This document shows positions 39,446 through 48,107 of a DNA stretch of 64,000 bases, piece by piece. The first letter of the stretch is position 1; each line of letters starts with the position of its first letter. The translations under genes and the position numbers were made by a program. The DNA is taken from NCBI RefSeq assembly GCF_020164435.1, contig NZ_JAIUDQ010000002.1, forward strand, positions 248,001-312,000, given 5' to 3'. The stretch is from Phyllobacterium lublinensis (GTDB taxonomy: Bacteria > Pseudomonadota > Alphaproteobacteria > Rhizobiales > Rhizobiaceae). Under the pieces are notes generated by a model that saw nothing but the letters and a program-made list of their open reading frames with translations, had not been told where the DNA came from and ran no database searches.

Positions 39446-40374
39446 CAGAAGCCATTTCAAAAGAACGCCCCGTTTCACGCCGCGAATGGCTGATGAGCGA
39501 CCGGCCGCAATCACGCATGCAGGCGAGGCTCGGCCGCGCCTATCTGGTGTGGAGCCGTTTTGCAAGCAACCGCCTTGCGGTCGTCGGTCTCTGCATCATC
39601 ATCGCGCTTCTGCTTGTGGCAATCTTTGCCGGCGTGCTTGCGCCACATTCCCCGGTGGCCGGTGACCTTCGCAATGCGCGCCTCTTGCCGCCGAGCAGCG
39701 AATACCTGCTTGGAACCGACGATCAGGGCCGTGATATCCTGTCGCGTCTGATCTACGGCTCGCGCCTGACGCTTTATGTCGTCATCCTCGTCGCCATTAT
39801 TGCTGCGCCGATCGGACTGCTTGTCGGTACGATCTCCGGCTATGCCGGTGGCTGGGTCGATTCGGTTCTCATGCGCATTACCGACATCTTCCTTGCGTTT
39901 CCCAAGCTTATTCTGGCGCTCGCCTTCGTCGCGGCGCTCGGGCCCGGAATTGAGAATGCAGTCATAGCCATCGCGATCACCTCATGGCCGCCCTATGCGC
40001 GCATTGCCCGTGCCGAAACCCTGACGGTGCGCAATTCGGATTACATTGCTGCGGTACGCCTGATGGGCGCCTCTCCCACGCGCATCGTGCTGCGCCATAT
40101 CATGCCACTGTGCCTGTCATCATTGATCGTGCGGGTAACGCTCGACATGGCGGGGATTATCCTGACCGCGGCAGGGCTGGGTTTCCTCGGCCTCGGTGCA
40201 CAACCGCCACTGCCCGAATGGGGTGCAATGATCGCTTCGGGACGCCGCTTCATCATGGACCAGTGGTGGGTGGCTGCTGCACCCGGTTTCGCCATCCTGA
40301 TCGTCAGCCTCGGGTTCAATCTCCTTGGTGACGGCCTGCGCGACGCCCTCGATCCGCGGGGCAACAACCAATGA
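39442..40374 (+). CDS. Peptide ABC transporter permease (DppC-like)
   Basis: This 310-residue second permease has an N-terminal OppC-type segment (RFASNRLAVVGLCIIIALLLV), then LLGTDDQGRDILSRLIYGSRLTL. The coupling loop is DYIAAVRLMGASPTRIVLRHIMPLC. With the preceding gene it forms the heterodimeric channel. The start overlaps the first permease, and the stop overlaps the first ATPase gene (ATGA in both cases). Confidence 0.94.
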   Translation: MTEAISKERPVSRREWLMSDRPQSRMQARLGRAYLVWSRFASNRLAVVGLCIIIALLLVAIFAGVLAPHSPVAGDLRNARLLPPSSEYLLGTDDQGRDILSRLIYGSRLTLYVVILVAIIAAPIGLLVGTISGYAGGWVDSVLMRITDIFLAFPKLILALAFVAALGPGIENAVIAIAITSWPPYARIARAETLTVRNSDYIAAVRLMGASPTRIVLRHIMPLCLSSLIVRVTLDMAGIILTAAGLGFLGLGAQPPLPEWGAMIASGRRFIMDQWWVAAAPGFAILIVSLGFNLLGDGLRDALDPRGNNQ

Positions 40375-41204
40375 GCACGATGCTTGATGTAGAAGACCTG
40401 CGAGTCCAGTTTCCGACGCGCACCGGTGTCGTTGACGCGGTACGCGGTGTATCGTTCACACTAGGCCGCGAGCGGCTCGGCATTGTCGGGGAATCAGGCT
40501 CCGGCAAATCGCAGACCGGTCGCGCGATCATGGGGCTGACCCCGCCCCATGCCAGGATCACGGCCAAGACACTGAACTTTGACGGGATCGATTTGCTCAC
40601 GGCTTCGGTCAAGGAAAGGCGGGCCCTGCGCGGCAATCGCATCGCCATGATCCTGCAGGATCCCAAATACTCGCTCAACCCGGTCATGAGCATCGGCAGG
40701 CAAATCGTCGAAACACTGCGGACGCACGAAAAAGTCAGCAAGGCCGAGGCACGCAGACGAGCGCTCGACATGCTTACCGCCGTGCAGATCCGCGATCCAG
40801 AGCGGGTGTACGACCTGCATCCGCACGAGGTTTCCGGCGGAATGGGCCAGCGCGCCATGATCGCAATGATGCTGATCACCGGACCCGAACTGCTGATCGC
40901 CGATGAGCCGACCTCGGCACTTGATGTCACTGTCCAGCTCGATGTCCTGCGGATACTCGATAATCTGGTACGGGACCGGGGCATGGGCCTGATCTTCATT
41001 TCCCACGACCTGCGGCTGGTGTCGTCATTCTGCGACAGGGTCATCGTCATGTATGCGGGCCGCATCGTCGAAGAGATCGCTGCCCGGGATCTGCATATGG
41101 CAAAGCATCCCTATACAAGAGGACTGCTGAACTGCATGCCTCAGATCGACAATGACCGGCACCCGCTGCCGGTCCTTGACCGCAAGCCGGAGTGGGCGGC
41201 ATGA
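40371..41204 (+). CDS. Peptide ABC transporter ATP-binding protein (DppD-like)
   Basis: This 277-residue ATPase has Walker A GESGSGKSQTGRAIM, signature VSGGMGQRAMIAMM (a variant of LSGGQ), Walker B LLIADEPTSALD and the switch histidine in ISHDLRLV. It is shorter than E. coli DppD because the C-terminal oligopeptide-transporter extension is largely absent. It overlaps both neighbours by four bases, and it probably pairs with the next ATPase as an asymmetric dimer. Confidence 0.93.
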   Translation: MSTMLDVEDLRVQFPTRTGVVDAVRGVSFTLGRERLGIVGESGSGKSQTGRAIMGLTPPHARITAKTLNFDGIDLLTASVKERRALRGNRIAMILQDPKYSLNPVMSIGRQIVETLRTHEKVSKAEARRRALDMLTAVQIRDPERVYDLHPHEVSGGMGQRAMIAMMLITGPELLIADEPTSALDVTVQLDVLRILDNLVRDRGMGLIFISHDLRLVSSFCDRVIVMYAGRIVEEIAARDLHMAKHPYTRGLLNCMPQIDNDRHPLPVLDRKPEWAA

Positions 41205-41965
41205 CGCATGCGTTGACAACTGAAAATCTTGAGGTGGTGTTCAACCGCTTTCGTGCGTTGCGGGCCGTCAGCATCGACGTTGCGCCTGGCGAGTCTTTCG
41301 GACTTGTTGGCGAGTCCGGTTCCGGGAAATCAACGCTTCTGCGCGCCGTGGCGGGGCTTGCGCCAGTGAGCGGCGGTACGATCACCGTCAATGGCAAGAC
41401 GCTTGGTTCGAAAAGGACCAAAGCATTCTATCGGGAAGTGCAGATGGTCTTCCAGGATCCGTACGGCTCCCTGCATCCGCGCCAGACAGTAGACCGGTTG
41501 CTTCTGGAGCCGTTGGCCGTTCATGGTTTTGGCGATATCGAGAAGCGCATCCTGCGTGCGCTCGATGAGGTGGGGCTCGGATCAAGCTTCCGTTTCCGCT
41601 ACTCGCATCAGCTCTCCGGCGGTCAGCGCCAACGCGTCGCCATCGCCCGCGCGCTGATACTCGAGCCATCGATCGTGCTCCTGGACGAGCCGACCTCGGC
41701 CCTTGATGCCTCGGTACAGGCGGAGGTGCTGAATTTGCTCGAGCAGATTCGCCGCGACCGCAAGCTGACGTTTCTCATGGTCAGTCACGATCTGGCTGTC
41801 ATAACCCATATGTGCGACCGGTTGATGGTGATGCAGAACGGAGCGGAGGTAGAGCGCCTGACGGCTGCCGAGCTCACCAAGCGCAAAGTGAGCCAGGATT
41901 ATACGCGTAACCTGCTCATCGCCAGCCAAGGGTTTGTACGGCCGGAGGTGCCGGCTGGGGGCTGA
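41201..41965 (+). CDS. Peptide ABC transporter ATP-binding protein (DppF-like)
   Basis: This 254-residue second ATPase has Walker A GESGSGKSTLLRAV, signature LSGGQRQRVAIARAL, Walker B IVLLDEPTSALD and switch histidine in VSHDLAVITH. Like its partner it lacks most of the C-terminal extension. ATG 41201 lies inside the ATGA overlap with the previous stop, so a GTG at 41192 is less likely. It closes the dipeptidase-transporter operon. Confidence 0.93.
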   Translation: MTHALTTENLEVVFNRFRALRAVSIDVAPGESFGLVGESGSGKSTLLRAVAGLAPVSGGTITVNGKTLGSKRTKAFYREVQMVFQDPYGSLHPRQTVDRLLLEPLAVHGFGDIEKRILRALDEVGLGSSFRFRYSHQLSGGQRQRVAIARALILEPSIVLLDEPTSALDASVQAEVLNLLEQIRRDRKLTFLMVSHDLAVITHMCDRLMVMQNGAEVERLTAAELTKRKVSQDYTRNLLIASQGFVRPEVPAGG

Positions 41966-42134
41966 AAATCTGACGCTGGCCTGAAGTTCAATTCTTCACC
42001 TGATCTTTACCATTTCGGAAATGACATTGCGGAAAACCTACCTCAGACGTCCGATCGTGAAAATCTGAACGAATTTACTAAGCCGACATTTACGACATGG
42101 ATTCAATGGTTTCGCTCAACGACTGGAGTGGGCC

Positions 42135-43097
42135 ATGAAGCTTTTTCGAGATTTCCTAAAAGACCGCCGCGGCGCAACCGCGATTACATTCGGATTGATG
42201 CTGGTGCCGCTACTGGGCATGACGGGACTCGCCGTCGATTACGGGGTCGCCACCAACGAACGCGGCAGGCTGCAAGATGCAGCTGACGCGGCAGCACTGG
42301 CCGGTGCGTCGGTATTTACTGGCGCGAACCAGCAGGCCGCAGAAACGCGGGCGCGAGCCTATCTCAAGGCCAATCTCGGCACAAAATATGATGCCGTTAC
42401 GGTCAATTTTAGCACGTCGAACCAGCGTGTGACTGTCACCCTTGGCGGCGAGACCAAGACAATGTTCATGCATATCCTTGATCAGGATACAATGAAGATT
42501 GGAGTGAACGCACAGGCGCTGGCTCCGCTGAAACCGTCCAGCGCGGAAATCAACATCGGCGACATGTATGGATACTGGGCGAAGAAAATCTCGATTATCG
42601 TCGTCCGGCCCGGACAGACTGCCGAACAGGTCGTTGGCACAGTGACCTACGAAGCCCAGAGTAAAACCGGCGGCAACGGCCGCGGGACGGGCGTGAAGAC
42701 GATGGACCCGACGAGCGGCAAAATCGTGCTTGGGGAGTACTCGAAGCTCTACATTAAGATGGAAGTGAAGAAGGACGGGTGCAGCTACGGGCGGTACAAC
42801 TCAACGCCAAGTTCGAACTCGGTGTTTACGTGCAAGGATTCAACTGACAGCAAGTACAAGAAGTATGATTCGACGCTGAAGACCAACGATCCGGCTACGG
42901 TCAATCATTTGTTCGTCGATGGCGTCCAGCTGAAACTCGGTTCGACACCGCCGCTGGAAGATCTGCTGAACTGCGATGAAAAATGGCACGATCATGCCTG
43001 GGAGGATGGCGGCGGCTTTGCGCAGCAGGACTTTTTCTACCAGATCAAATCCGCCTGCAAATCGGTCGATGGCGAGAACGTCCGTCTGACACATTGA
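42135..43097 (+). CDS. TadG-like pilus assembly protein
   Basis: The 320-residue protein begins with the TadE/TadG N-terminal domain: RRGATAITFGLMLVPLLGMTGLAVDYG is the single membrane segment, then a helical stretch (LQDAADAAALAGA). The periplasmic part (about 60-320) has no family I know. It includes four cysteines that may form two disulfides (about residues 217, 232, 277 and 308). No tadA, cpaF or flp pilin gene is nearby, so it is an orphan. Secretion or surface-structure roles are inferred from TadG relatives. Confidence 0.86.
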   Translation: MKLFRDFLKDRRGATAITFGLMLVPLLGMTGLAVDYGVATNERGRLQDAADAAALAGASVFTGANQQAAETRARAYLKANLGTKYDAVTVNFSTSNQRVTVTLGGETKTMFMHILDQDTMKIGVNAQALAPLKPSSAEINIGDMYGYWAKKISIIVVRPGQTAEQVVGTVTYEAQSKTGGNGRGTGVKTMDPTSGKIVLGEYSKLYIKMEVKKDGCSYGRYNSTPSSNSVFTCKDSTDSKYKKYDSTLKTNDPATVNHLFVDGVQLKLGSTPPLEDLLNCDEKWHDHAWEDGGGFAQQDFFYQIKSACKSVDGENVRLTH

Positions 43098-43157
43098 GGG
43101 CTCTGACACCCCGGCGGCGCAATTGACTTTGCTGTTGCGCCGCTCCATCATGACTTC

Positions 43158-43246
43158 ATTCCGAGGGGGGCACTGTACAGTGCTGAGATAGCGTCGAGCT
43201 GGACCCTTGAACCTGATCCGGGTCATGCCGGCGTAGGAACGGGAAT
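43158..43246 (+). promoter_or_regulatory. TPP riboswitch (THI element)
   Basis: The THI box is clear: GTGCTGAGATAG at 43180-43191, then ACCCTTGAACCTGATCCGGGTCATGCCGGCGTAGGAA to 43239. The closing stem P1 is ATTCC (43158-43162) with GGAAT (43242-43246). It lies 76 bases upstream of the thiE GTG start. Binding of thiamine pyrophosphate should reduce thiE-thiD expression. The expression platform (terminator or ribosome-site sequester) is not obvious to me. Confidence 0.95.
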
Positions 43247-43322
43247 TGAGCATCCTTCACGCACTCTACCTCTTCTTCGCACATATCCGGATCTCCAACC
43301 TTGACGTGATGGAGACCACACT

Positions 43323-43988
43323 GTGCAACCAAAAGTAGATTTCCGACTGAATGCCATCGTCGATGTCGATGCGATCGGCACCGACAAGGACCTGGGCGAA
43401 CTCGCCCTTGCCGCTGCGCGCGGCGGTGCCACCATCATCCAGTATCGCGACAAGAAATCGCCGACGCGGACCATGGTCGAGCGCGCGCGACAGATCCACG
43501 CCGCCTTGCAGGGAACGGGAGTCCCGCTCGTCGTCAATGACCGCATCGACGTGGCGATGGCGGCCGAGGTAGAGGGCGCGCATATCGGTCGCGAGGACAT
43601 GCGCGTCAACGATGCCCGTTCACTGCTCGGCCCCAATGCCATCATCGGCCTGACCGTCAAGAATGAGGCCGATGCCCGCGATGCCATCGAGGGCGAAATC
43701 GACTATGCCTGTATTGGCGGCCTGTTCGAGACGCTGTGCAAACCCAATCCCGATGGTCCCATTGGTTTTGACGGGTTTGGCCGGCTGGCGCCGATCATCC
43801 GGGTGGTCAAGCCTCACCTGCCAATCGGGGCGATAGCCGGAATCGACCTTGAGCGGACGCCCCATGCAATTGCCGCCGGAGCGGATGGCGTTGCGGTCAT
43901 TTCGGCAATCTTCCGCCAGGCAGATCCCAGGGGCGCGGCCGCTGCCCTGCGCGCGGCGGTTGACCAGTCACTGAAGGAGCGGACATGA
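43323..43988 (+). CDS. thiE: Thiamine phosphate synthase
   Basis: ThiE joins HMP pyrophosphate and thiazole phosphate to make thiamine phosphate. The 221-residue TIM barrel has [30 protein letters not shown] and [11 protein letters not shown]. The phosphate-binding end reads [30 protein letters not shown]. The GTG at 43323 follows GATGGAGA. It is controlled by the TPP riboswitch upstream and overlaps thiD by four bases. Confidence 0.92.
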   Translation: MQPKVDFRLNAIVDVDAIGTDKDLGELALAAARGGATIIQYRDKKSPTRTMVERARQIHAALQGTGVPLVVNDRIDVAMAAEVEGAHIGREDMRVNDARSLLGPNAIIGLTVKNEADARDAIEGEIDYACIGGLFETLCKPNPDGPIGFDGFGRLAPIIRVVKPHLPIGAIAGIDLERTPHAIAAGADGVAVISAIFRQADPRGAAAALRAAVDQSLKERT

Positions 43989-44797
43989 CAGCGATCGCGT
44001 TGACAATTGCCGGCTCCGACAGCGGGGGCGGCGCGGGAATCCAGGCCGATCTGAAGACGTTCTCCGCGCTTGGCGTCTATGGAACGAGTGTGGTGACAGC
44101 CATCACAGCGCAAAATACACGCGGTGTGACAGCCATCGAAAACCTCACACCCAGAATTGTGCGAGCACAGATTGATGCGGTCCTGTCGGATATCGATGTG
44201 AAGGCGATCAAGATCGGCATGGTCTCGACTGTCGAGACCATCGATGCCATTGCAGCCGCAATGCGGCATTGGCGCCGCAGAGTGGTTCTTGATCCCGTCA
44301 TGGTGGCGACCTCCGGCGACCGGCTGCTGGATCCCGAAGCGATCGATGCGCTGCGGCAAAGGCTGTTGCCGCGCGCAATCATACTGACGCCAAACCTTTC
44401 GGAGGCCGCCCTGCTGACCGGGCGGTCCGTAGCGACTGATGAAGCACAGATGGTCCGACAAGGGGAGGAGTTGCTTGACCTCGGGCCGTCCGCGGTACTG
44501 ATCAAGGGCGGTCATGCGGGGGGCGACATGAGCACGGACATCCTGTTGGACGGAGAGACCATGCGCCGGTTCCCGACCAGGCGTATCGTGACACGCCACG
44601 ATCATGGCACCGGTTGCACGCTTGCAGCAGCCATCTGCGCCGGGCTTGCCAAAGGGAAGGATCCGACCGAAGCGGTTGCGGATGCGAAGGATTACCTTAC
44701 GGCAGCAATGGCTGCGGCCGGGAATCTCAGAGTGGGGCTTGGGCGCGGACCCGTCCACCATTTCCACCAGTGGTGGCCGGTGCCGCAAACGTCATGA
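43985..44797 (+). CDS. thiD: Hydroxymethylpyrimidine (phosphate) kinase
   Basis: ThiD phosphorylates HMP and HMP phosphate to give HMP pyrophosphate, the ThiE substrate. The 270-residue ribokinase-fold protein has the start [33 protein letters not shown], and the anion hole with catalytic aspartate near [12 protein letters not shown]. It overlaps thiE by ATGA. Its last 71 bases overlap the 3' end of the convergent lytic transglycosylase gene, which is unusual. Confidence 0.95.
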   Translation: MTAIALTIAGSDSGGGAGIQADLKTFSALGVYGTSVVTAITAQNTRGVTAIENLTPRIVRAQIDAVLSDIDVKAIKIGMVSTVETIDAIAAAMRHWRRRVVLDPVMVATSGDRLLDPEAIDALRQRLLPRAIILTPNLSEAALLTGRSVATDEAQMVRQGEELLDLGPSAVLIKGGHAGGDMSTDILLDGETMRRFPTRRIVTRHDHGTGCTLAAAICAGLAKGKDPTEAVADAKDYLTAAMAAAGNLRVGLGRGPVHHFHQWWPVPQTS

Positions 44798-45488
44798 TGT
44801 CCTGCCGCTCGGAAGGCAGCGGAACGACGGAGGGAAGGATGACGCGCTCGTCAGCGAAGGCGAGCTGGGTTGGTGCTGCAACCGCTGTCGTCGCGGCAGC
44901 GGGTCCCGCCGCTGCCATGGAGGGCGCGGCAGCGAAAGCAACGGGAGCAGGATCGACAGGTGTTGCGTCCGGCTCGAGGACATCCAGCATTCCCTTACGC
45001 TTGGCCTGGTAATAGTAGCCGCGCGAGTAAAGCCGGACCGCCTGGTCCGGATTGTTGTCGGCCACCTTGTAGGCGCCAGCCAGATACTTGACGCCATATT
45101 TGAGATTGGTCTCGGCGTCGAGCAAATCCTTGGCGCTGCCATCATGTCCCAGTCCACGCGCCGTTGCAGGCAATAGCTGCATCAGGCCCCAGTACGGACC
45201 GTTGCGCGCTTCAGGATTGAACCTGCTCTCACGTTTCACCACGCGGCGAACCAGCGATTCCGGGACGGCATAGGCGACGGAATACTTGGAAATCAGTCCA
45301 TCCACGGATTTGTCCGACGAATTTGCCGTTACCCGGCCTTGCGTGGCGGCGGCGATGCGCGGTGCGGGCTCGGGAACAGGAGCGGAGGCCGCCGTGGGCA
45401 ATTTCGGGTCGGTTGTCGTGCAGGCGCCAAGGGAGAAAGCCAGGCTCACGCAGGCGAAAGCGCGGAACAATCGAAATTCAAACAGCAT
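44727..45488 (-). CDS. Lytic transglycosylase lipoprotein
   Basis: This 253-residue lipoprotein (lipobox SLGAC, Cys23) should cut peptidoglycan between MurNAc and GlcNAc. The SLT domain (about 70-165) has the catalytic Glu in VVKRESRFNPEA, the GLMQLLPATARGLG block and NLKYGVKYLAGAY. An Ala/Pro-rich tail without known fold follows and is encoded partly opposite thiD. The gene is single and convergent with thiD, which it overlaps by 71 bases. Confidence 0.92.
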   Translation of the reverse strand: MLFEFRLFRAFACVSLAFSLGACTTTDPKLPTAASAPVPEPAPRIAAATQGRVTANSSDKSVDGLISKYSVAYAVPESLVRRVVKRESRFNPEARNGPYWGLMQLLPATARGLGHDGSAKDLLDAETNLKYGVKYLAGAYKVADNNPDQAVRLYSRGYYYQAKRKGMLDVLEPDATPVDPAPVAFAAAPSMAAAGPAAATTAVAAPTQLAFADERVILPSVVPLPSERQDIMTFAAPATTGGNGGRVRAQAPL

Positions 45489-45617
45489 TGGTCACCGGAT
45501 TGAAGAGGCGGATGTCGGCTTCTCATAGCTTGTTCGGAGCGGGCAGCGGCAATCACTTTCCAATACAGACCGTTACAATCAGTATGGCGATGGTCATGAT
45601 GGGGAAAAATGGCCGGG

Positions 45618-45674
45618 TTGACTCTATCATATATATCAATGTATCAGTTACATATTGGTAAGGCCAGTTTACCA
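45618..45674 (+). promoter_or_regulatory. Promoter and operator of the TRAP operon
   Basis: TTGACT at 45618-45623 and GTATCA at 45641-45646 are spaced 17 bases apart as possible promoter boxes. Just downstream TGGTAA (45656-45661) and TTACCA (45669-45674) form a perfect inverted repeat around seven bases, matching the TGGT...ACCA half-sites usual for FadR-type GntR regulators. It lies 39 bases before the regulator gene and should mediate its autocontrol. Confidence 0.6.
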
Positions 45675-45712
45675 GTCTAGCGCGAGGAGGGAGACTCGTG
45701 CGGGGAGGATCA

Positions 45713-46465
45713 ATGTTCGCAGCAATTCAGCCACGCCGGCTCTACCGGCAGGTGGCAGACCAGATCCGCACGTTGATCGAGGACGGCAAATTCGCCGTGG
45801 GCGAACGGCTGCCGGGTGAACGCGAGCTTGCAGAGGAGCTGGGTGTTTCCCGTCCAACCGTTCGTGAAGCTCTGATCGCCCTGGAAGTGGAAGGCCTTGT
45901 GCATATCCGTATGGGTTCAGGCATCTATGTCACGGGCCAACAGCGCGAGAAGCAATCGCTGACGCAGTCCGACGATCTGGAGGGGCCGTTCGAACTTCTG
46001 CGCGCCCGGTCGCTGATCGAATGCGCCATTGCAGAAGAGGCCGCGAAGGTTATAACGCCGGCCCATATCGATGCCATGGACGCGGTGCTGACAAAGATGG
46101 CCCAGACATTCAACAGTCCGCGAACGTCGATCGCGCTCGACAGGACGTTCCATACCACGATCGCCGGTATCATCGAGAATTCCGCGCTCAACCGTTTTGT
46201 CGGGGAACTTTTCGATCAGCGCATGTCGCCCTATTTCGAAAAGCTCGCGAGCTATTTCGAGAGCGCCGCCTCATGGCGTGAGGCATTCGAAGAGCACCGC
46301 GCCATTCGCGACGCGATCGCCTCGGGTGATGCGGCTCGCGCCAAGGAAGCCATGCGGTATCACCTGCAGCAATCGCAATCGAGATTTTCCAGGAGCTTCG
46401 ATGAAGACCTGGAAAGCGAGAAGGGTCGTCCTTTGAGGGGCGGTCAGGACGGAAAAAAGGTCTGA
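45713..46465 (+). CDS. GntR/FadR-family transcriptional regulator
   Basis: The 250-residue protein has an N-terminal winged helix (about 5-75, with GERLPGERELAEELGVSRPTVREALIALEVEGLVHIRMGSGIYV) and an all-helical FCD ligand domain. The ligand domain carries conserved His and Asp residues (DRTFHTTIAG, EEHRAIRDAI) that bind a metal and acid ligand. Relatives such as UxuR/ExuR respond to sugar acids. ATG 45713 follows GGGGAGGA. It is the first gene of the TRAP operon and is likely to repress it until its sugar-acid ligand appears. Confidence 0.9.
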   Translation: MFAAIQPRRLYRQVADQIRTLIEDGKFAVGERLPGERELAEELGVSRPTVREALIALEVEGLVHIRMGSGIYVTGQQREKQSLTQSDDLEGPFELLRARSLIECAIAEEAAKVITPAHIDAMDAVLTKMAQTFNSPRTSIALDRTFHTTIAGIIENSALNRFVGELFDQRMSPYFEKLASYFESAASWREAFEEHRAIRDAIASGDAARAKEAMRYHLQQSQSRFSRSFDEDLESEKGRPLRGGQDGKKV

Positions 46466-46489
46466 TTTCAATCTGGGAGGAGAAACACA

Positions 46490-47467
46490 GTGAAGATCAA
46501 ACTGACAGCAATTCTGGGTGCGGTTGCCGCGCTTGCATTATCGGCCGCGGCGGCGCAGGCACAAACTGCGCTGAAATGGGCACATGTGTATGAAACATCG
46601 GAGCCGTTCCACACCGAATCCGTATGGGCAGCCGAAGAGATCAACAAGCGGACCAATGGCCGCTACAAGATCGACGTTTTCCCTGCCTCGCAGCTCGGCA
46701 AGGAAGCCGACATCAATCAGGGCCTGAAGCTCGGCACTGTGGACATCATCATCTCCGGGTCGAGCTTTGCGGCACGTGATTTCAAGCCGATCGGCGTTAC
46801 ATACTTCCCCTATATTTTTCGTGGGCCTGGTCACCTCATCGCCTATACGAAGAGCGACGTGTTCAAGCGGCTCGCAGCTGGATATGAGGAAAAGACCGGC
46901 AATCACATTGCTGCCGTCAGCTATTATGGCACACGCCAAACTACTTCGAACAAGCCGATCGCCAAATGTTCGGACATGGAAGGCCTGAAGATTCGAGTAC
47001 CGGACGTTCCGGCCTATCTCGCCATGCCGCGAGCCTGCGGTGCCAACACCACACCGATTGCCTTCGCCGAAGTCTATCTGGCGCTGCAGAACGGTACCGT
47101 CGAGGCGCAGGAGAATCCGCTGACCACCATCGAAGCCAAAAAATTCTTCGAGGTGCAGAAGAACATCATCCTGACCGGCCACATCGTCGATCACCTCAAT
47201 ACGGTGGTTTCCAAGCAGCTTTGGTCGAGCCTTTCCGACGAAGACAAGAAAATCTTCGGGGATGTGATGCAGGAAGCCGCTGAACGGACCACGAAAATCA
47301 TTGAGGGCAAGGAAACGGCACTTGTTACCGGCTTCAAGGAAAAGGGCCTGAACGTGACTGAAATCGACAAAGCCGATTTCGAGAAGAACGTCATGGAAAA
47401 GGTGAAGTTCGAGGATTTCGGCTACGAGAAGTCCGATTGGGAAGCCATTCGCGCCATCAAGGAATAA
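46490..47467 (+). CDS. dctP: TRAP transporter substrate-binding protein (DctP family)
   Basis: This 325-residue periplasmic protein captures the substrate for the TRAP transporter. A signal peptide ends at AAAQAQ (about residue 23). DctP motifs include LKWAHVYETSEPFHT, the conserved carboxylate-binding arginine in GLKIRVPDVPAY, and VYLALQNGTVEAQENPL. A GTG start lies after GGGAGGAGA. A sugar-acid ligand such as L-idonate is suggested by the dehydrogenase at the end of the operon, but this is inference. Confidence 0.93.
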   Translation: MKIKLTAILGAVAALALSAAAAQAQTALKWAHVYETSEPFHTESVWAAEEINKRTNGRYKIDVFPASQLGKEADINQGLKLGTVDIIISGSSFAARDFKPIGVTYFPYIFRGPGHLIAYTKSDVFKRLAAGYEEKTGNHIAAVSYYGTRQTTSNKPIAKCSDMEGLKIRVPDVPAYLAMPRACGANTTPIAFAEVYLALQNGTVEAQENPLTTIEAKKFFEVQKNIILTGHIVDHLNTVVSKQLWSSLSDEDKKIFGDVMQEAAERTTKIIEGKETALVTGFKEKGLNVTEIDKADFEKNVMEKVKFEDFGYEKSDWEAIRAIKE

Positions 47468-47477
47468 CGAATGCTGG

Positions 47478-47501
47478 CCGGGCGGGCCTGTGCTCGCCCG
47501 G
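47478..47501 (+). repeat. Intercistronic hairpin after dctP
   Basis: CCGGGCG (47478-47484) and CGCCCGG (47495-47501) pair over seven bases between dctP and dctQ, with no T-run. Such hairpins often protect the binding-protein mRNA from decay, so that dctP is made in excess over the membrane genes. Confidence 0.55.
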
Positions 47502-47531
47502 TCACCCGAGGCCGATGACCGGAGACACCCC

Positions 47532-48104
47532 ATGTCAAATGAAGTGCACACACAGATTACCGCCGAGGAACTCGCACACTCGTTCGAGGATGCAGCGCCG
47601 GTTGCCAATATTGCCGATTATGCCATTGAGGATTGGCTGACGCTCATCATCTTCTGGCTGATGACCGGCTGTGTCTTCCTGCAGTTCTTCACGCGCTACG
47701 TCATGAACGACAGCTACGCCTGGACCGAGGAGATTGCCATCAATTGCTTGATCGGCGTCGTGTTTCTTGGGTCGGTGATGTGCGTGCGTGTTTCCCGCCA
47801 TATTCAAGTGGACGTGCTCTACCACTATGTCCCGGCCCCCGTGGCACGCGTCCTGTCGGTCTTTGTCGATCTCGTGCGTATCGGTTTCTTTATCTACGCC
47901 GTCTGGTTGATGTGGCGGTACGTGGAAATTGTCGCCGATGAGCGGATGGTCACTGTGGACCTGCCGCGCAACATTGTTTTCTACGGCGTCCTTCTCGCCT
48001 TCGTCCTGATGCTGTTCCGCTCCATTCAGGTTTTCATCAGCAATATTCGCCGCGGCTATTCCGTTCTGGAACGTCCCGAAGAATTCCAGAAGATCGAGGA
48101 TTGA
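47532..48104 (+). CDS. dctQ: TRAP transporter small permease (DctQ family)
   Basis: This 190-residue membrane protein has four hydrophobic segments and the DctQ signature FFTRYVMNDSYAWTEEIAINCLIGVVFLG. It works with DctM to import the substrate delivered by DctP using an ion gradient. ATG 47532 (MSNEVHTQ) is chosen because the upstream in-frame start at 47490 reads through a hairpin. It ends three bases before dctM. Confidence 0.92.
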   Translation: MSNEVHTQITAEELAHSFEDAAPVANIADYAIEDWLTLIIFWLMTGCVFLQFFTRYVMNDSYAWTEEIAINCLIGVVFLGSVMCVRVSRHIQVDVLYHYVPAPVARVLSVFVDLVRIGFFIYAVWLMWRYVEIVADERMVTVDLPRNIVFYGVLLAFVLMLFRSIQVFISNIRRGYSVLERPEEFQKIED

Positions 48105-48107
48105 TCA

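Noticed and set aside
44604-45176. Plus-strand open frame downstream of thiD
   Set aside because: It is antisense to the lytic transglycosylase, which has a lipobox and catalytic motifs; the plus frame has none.
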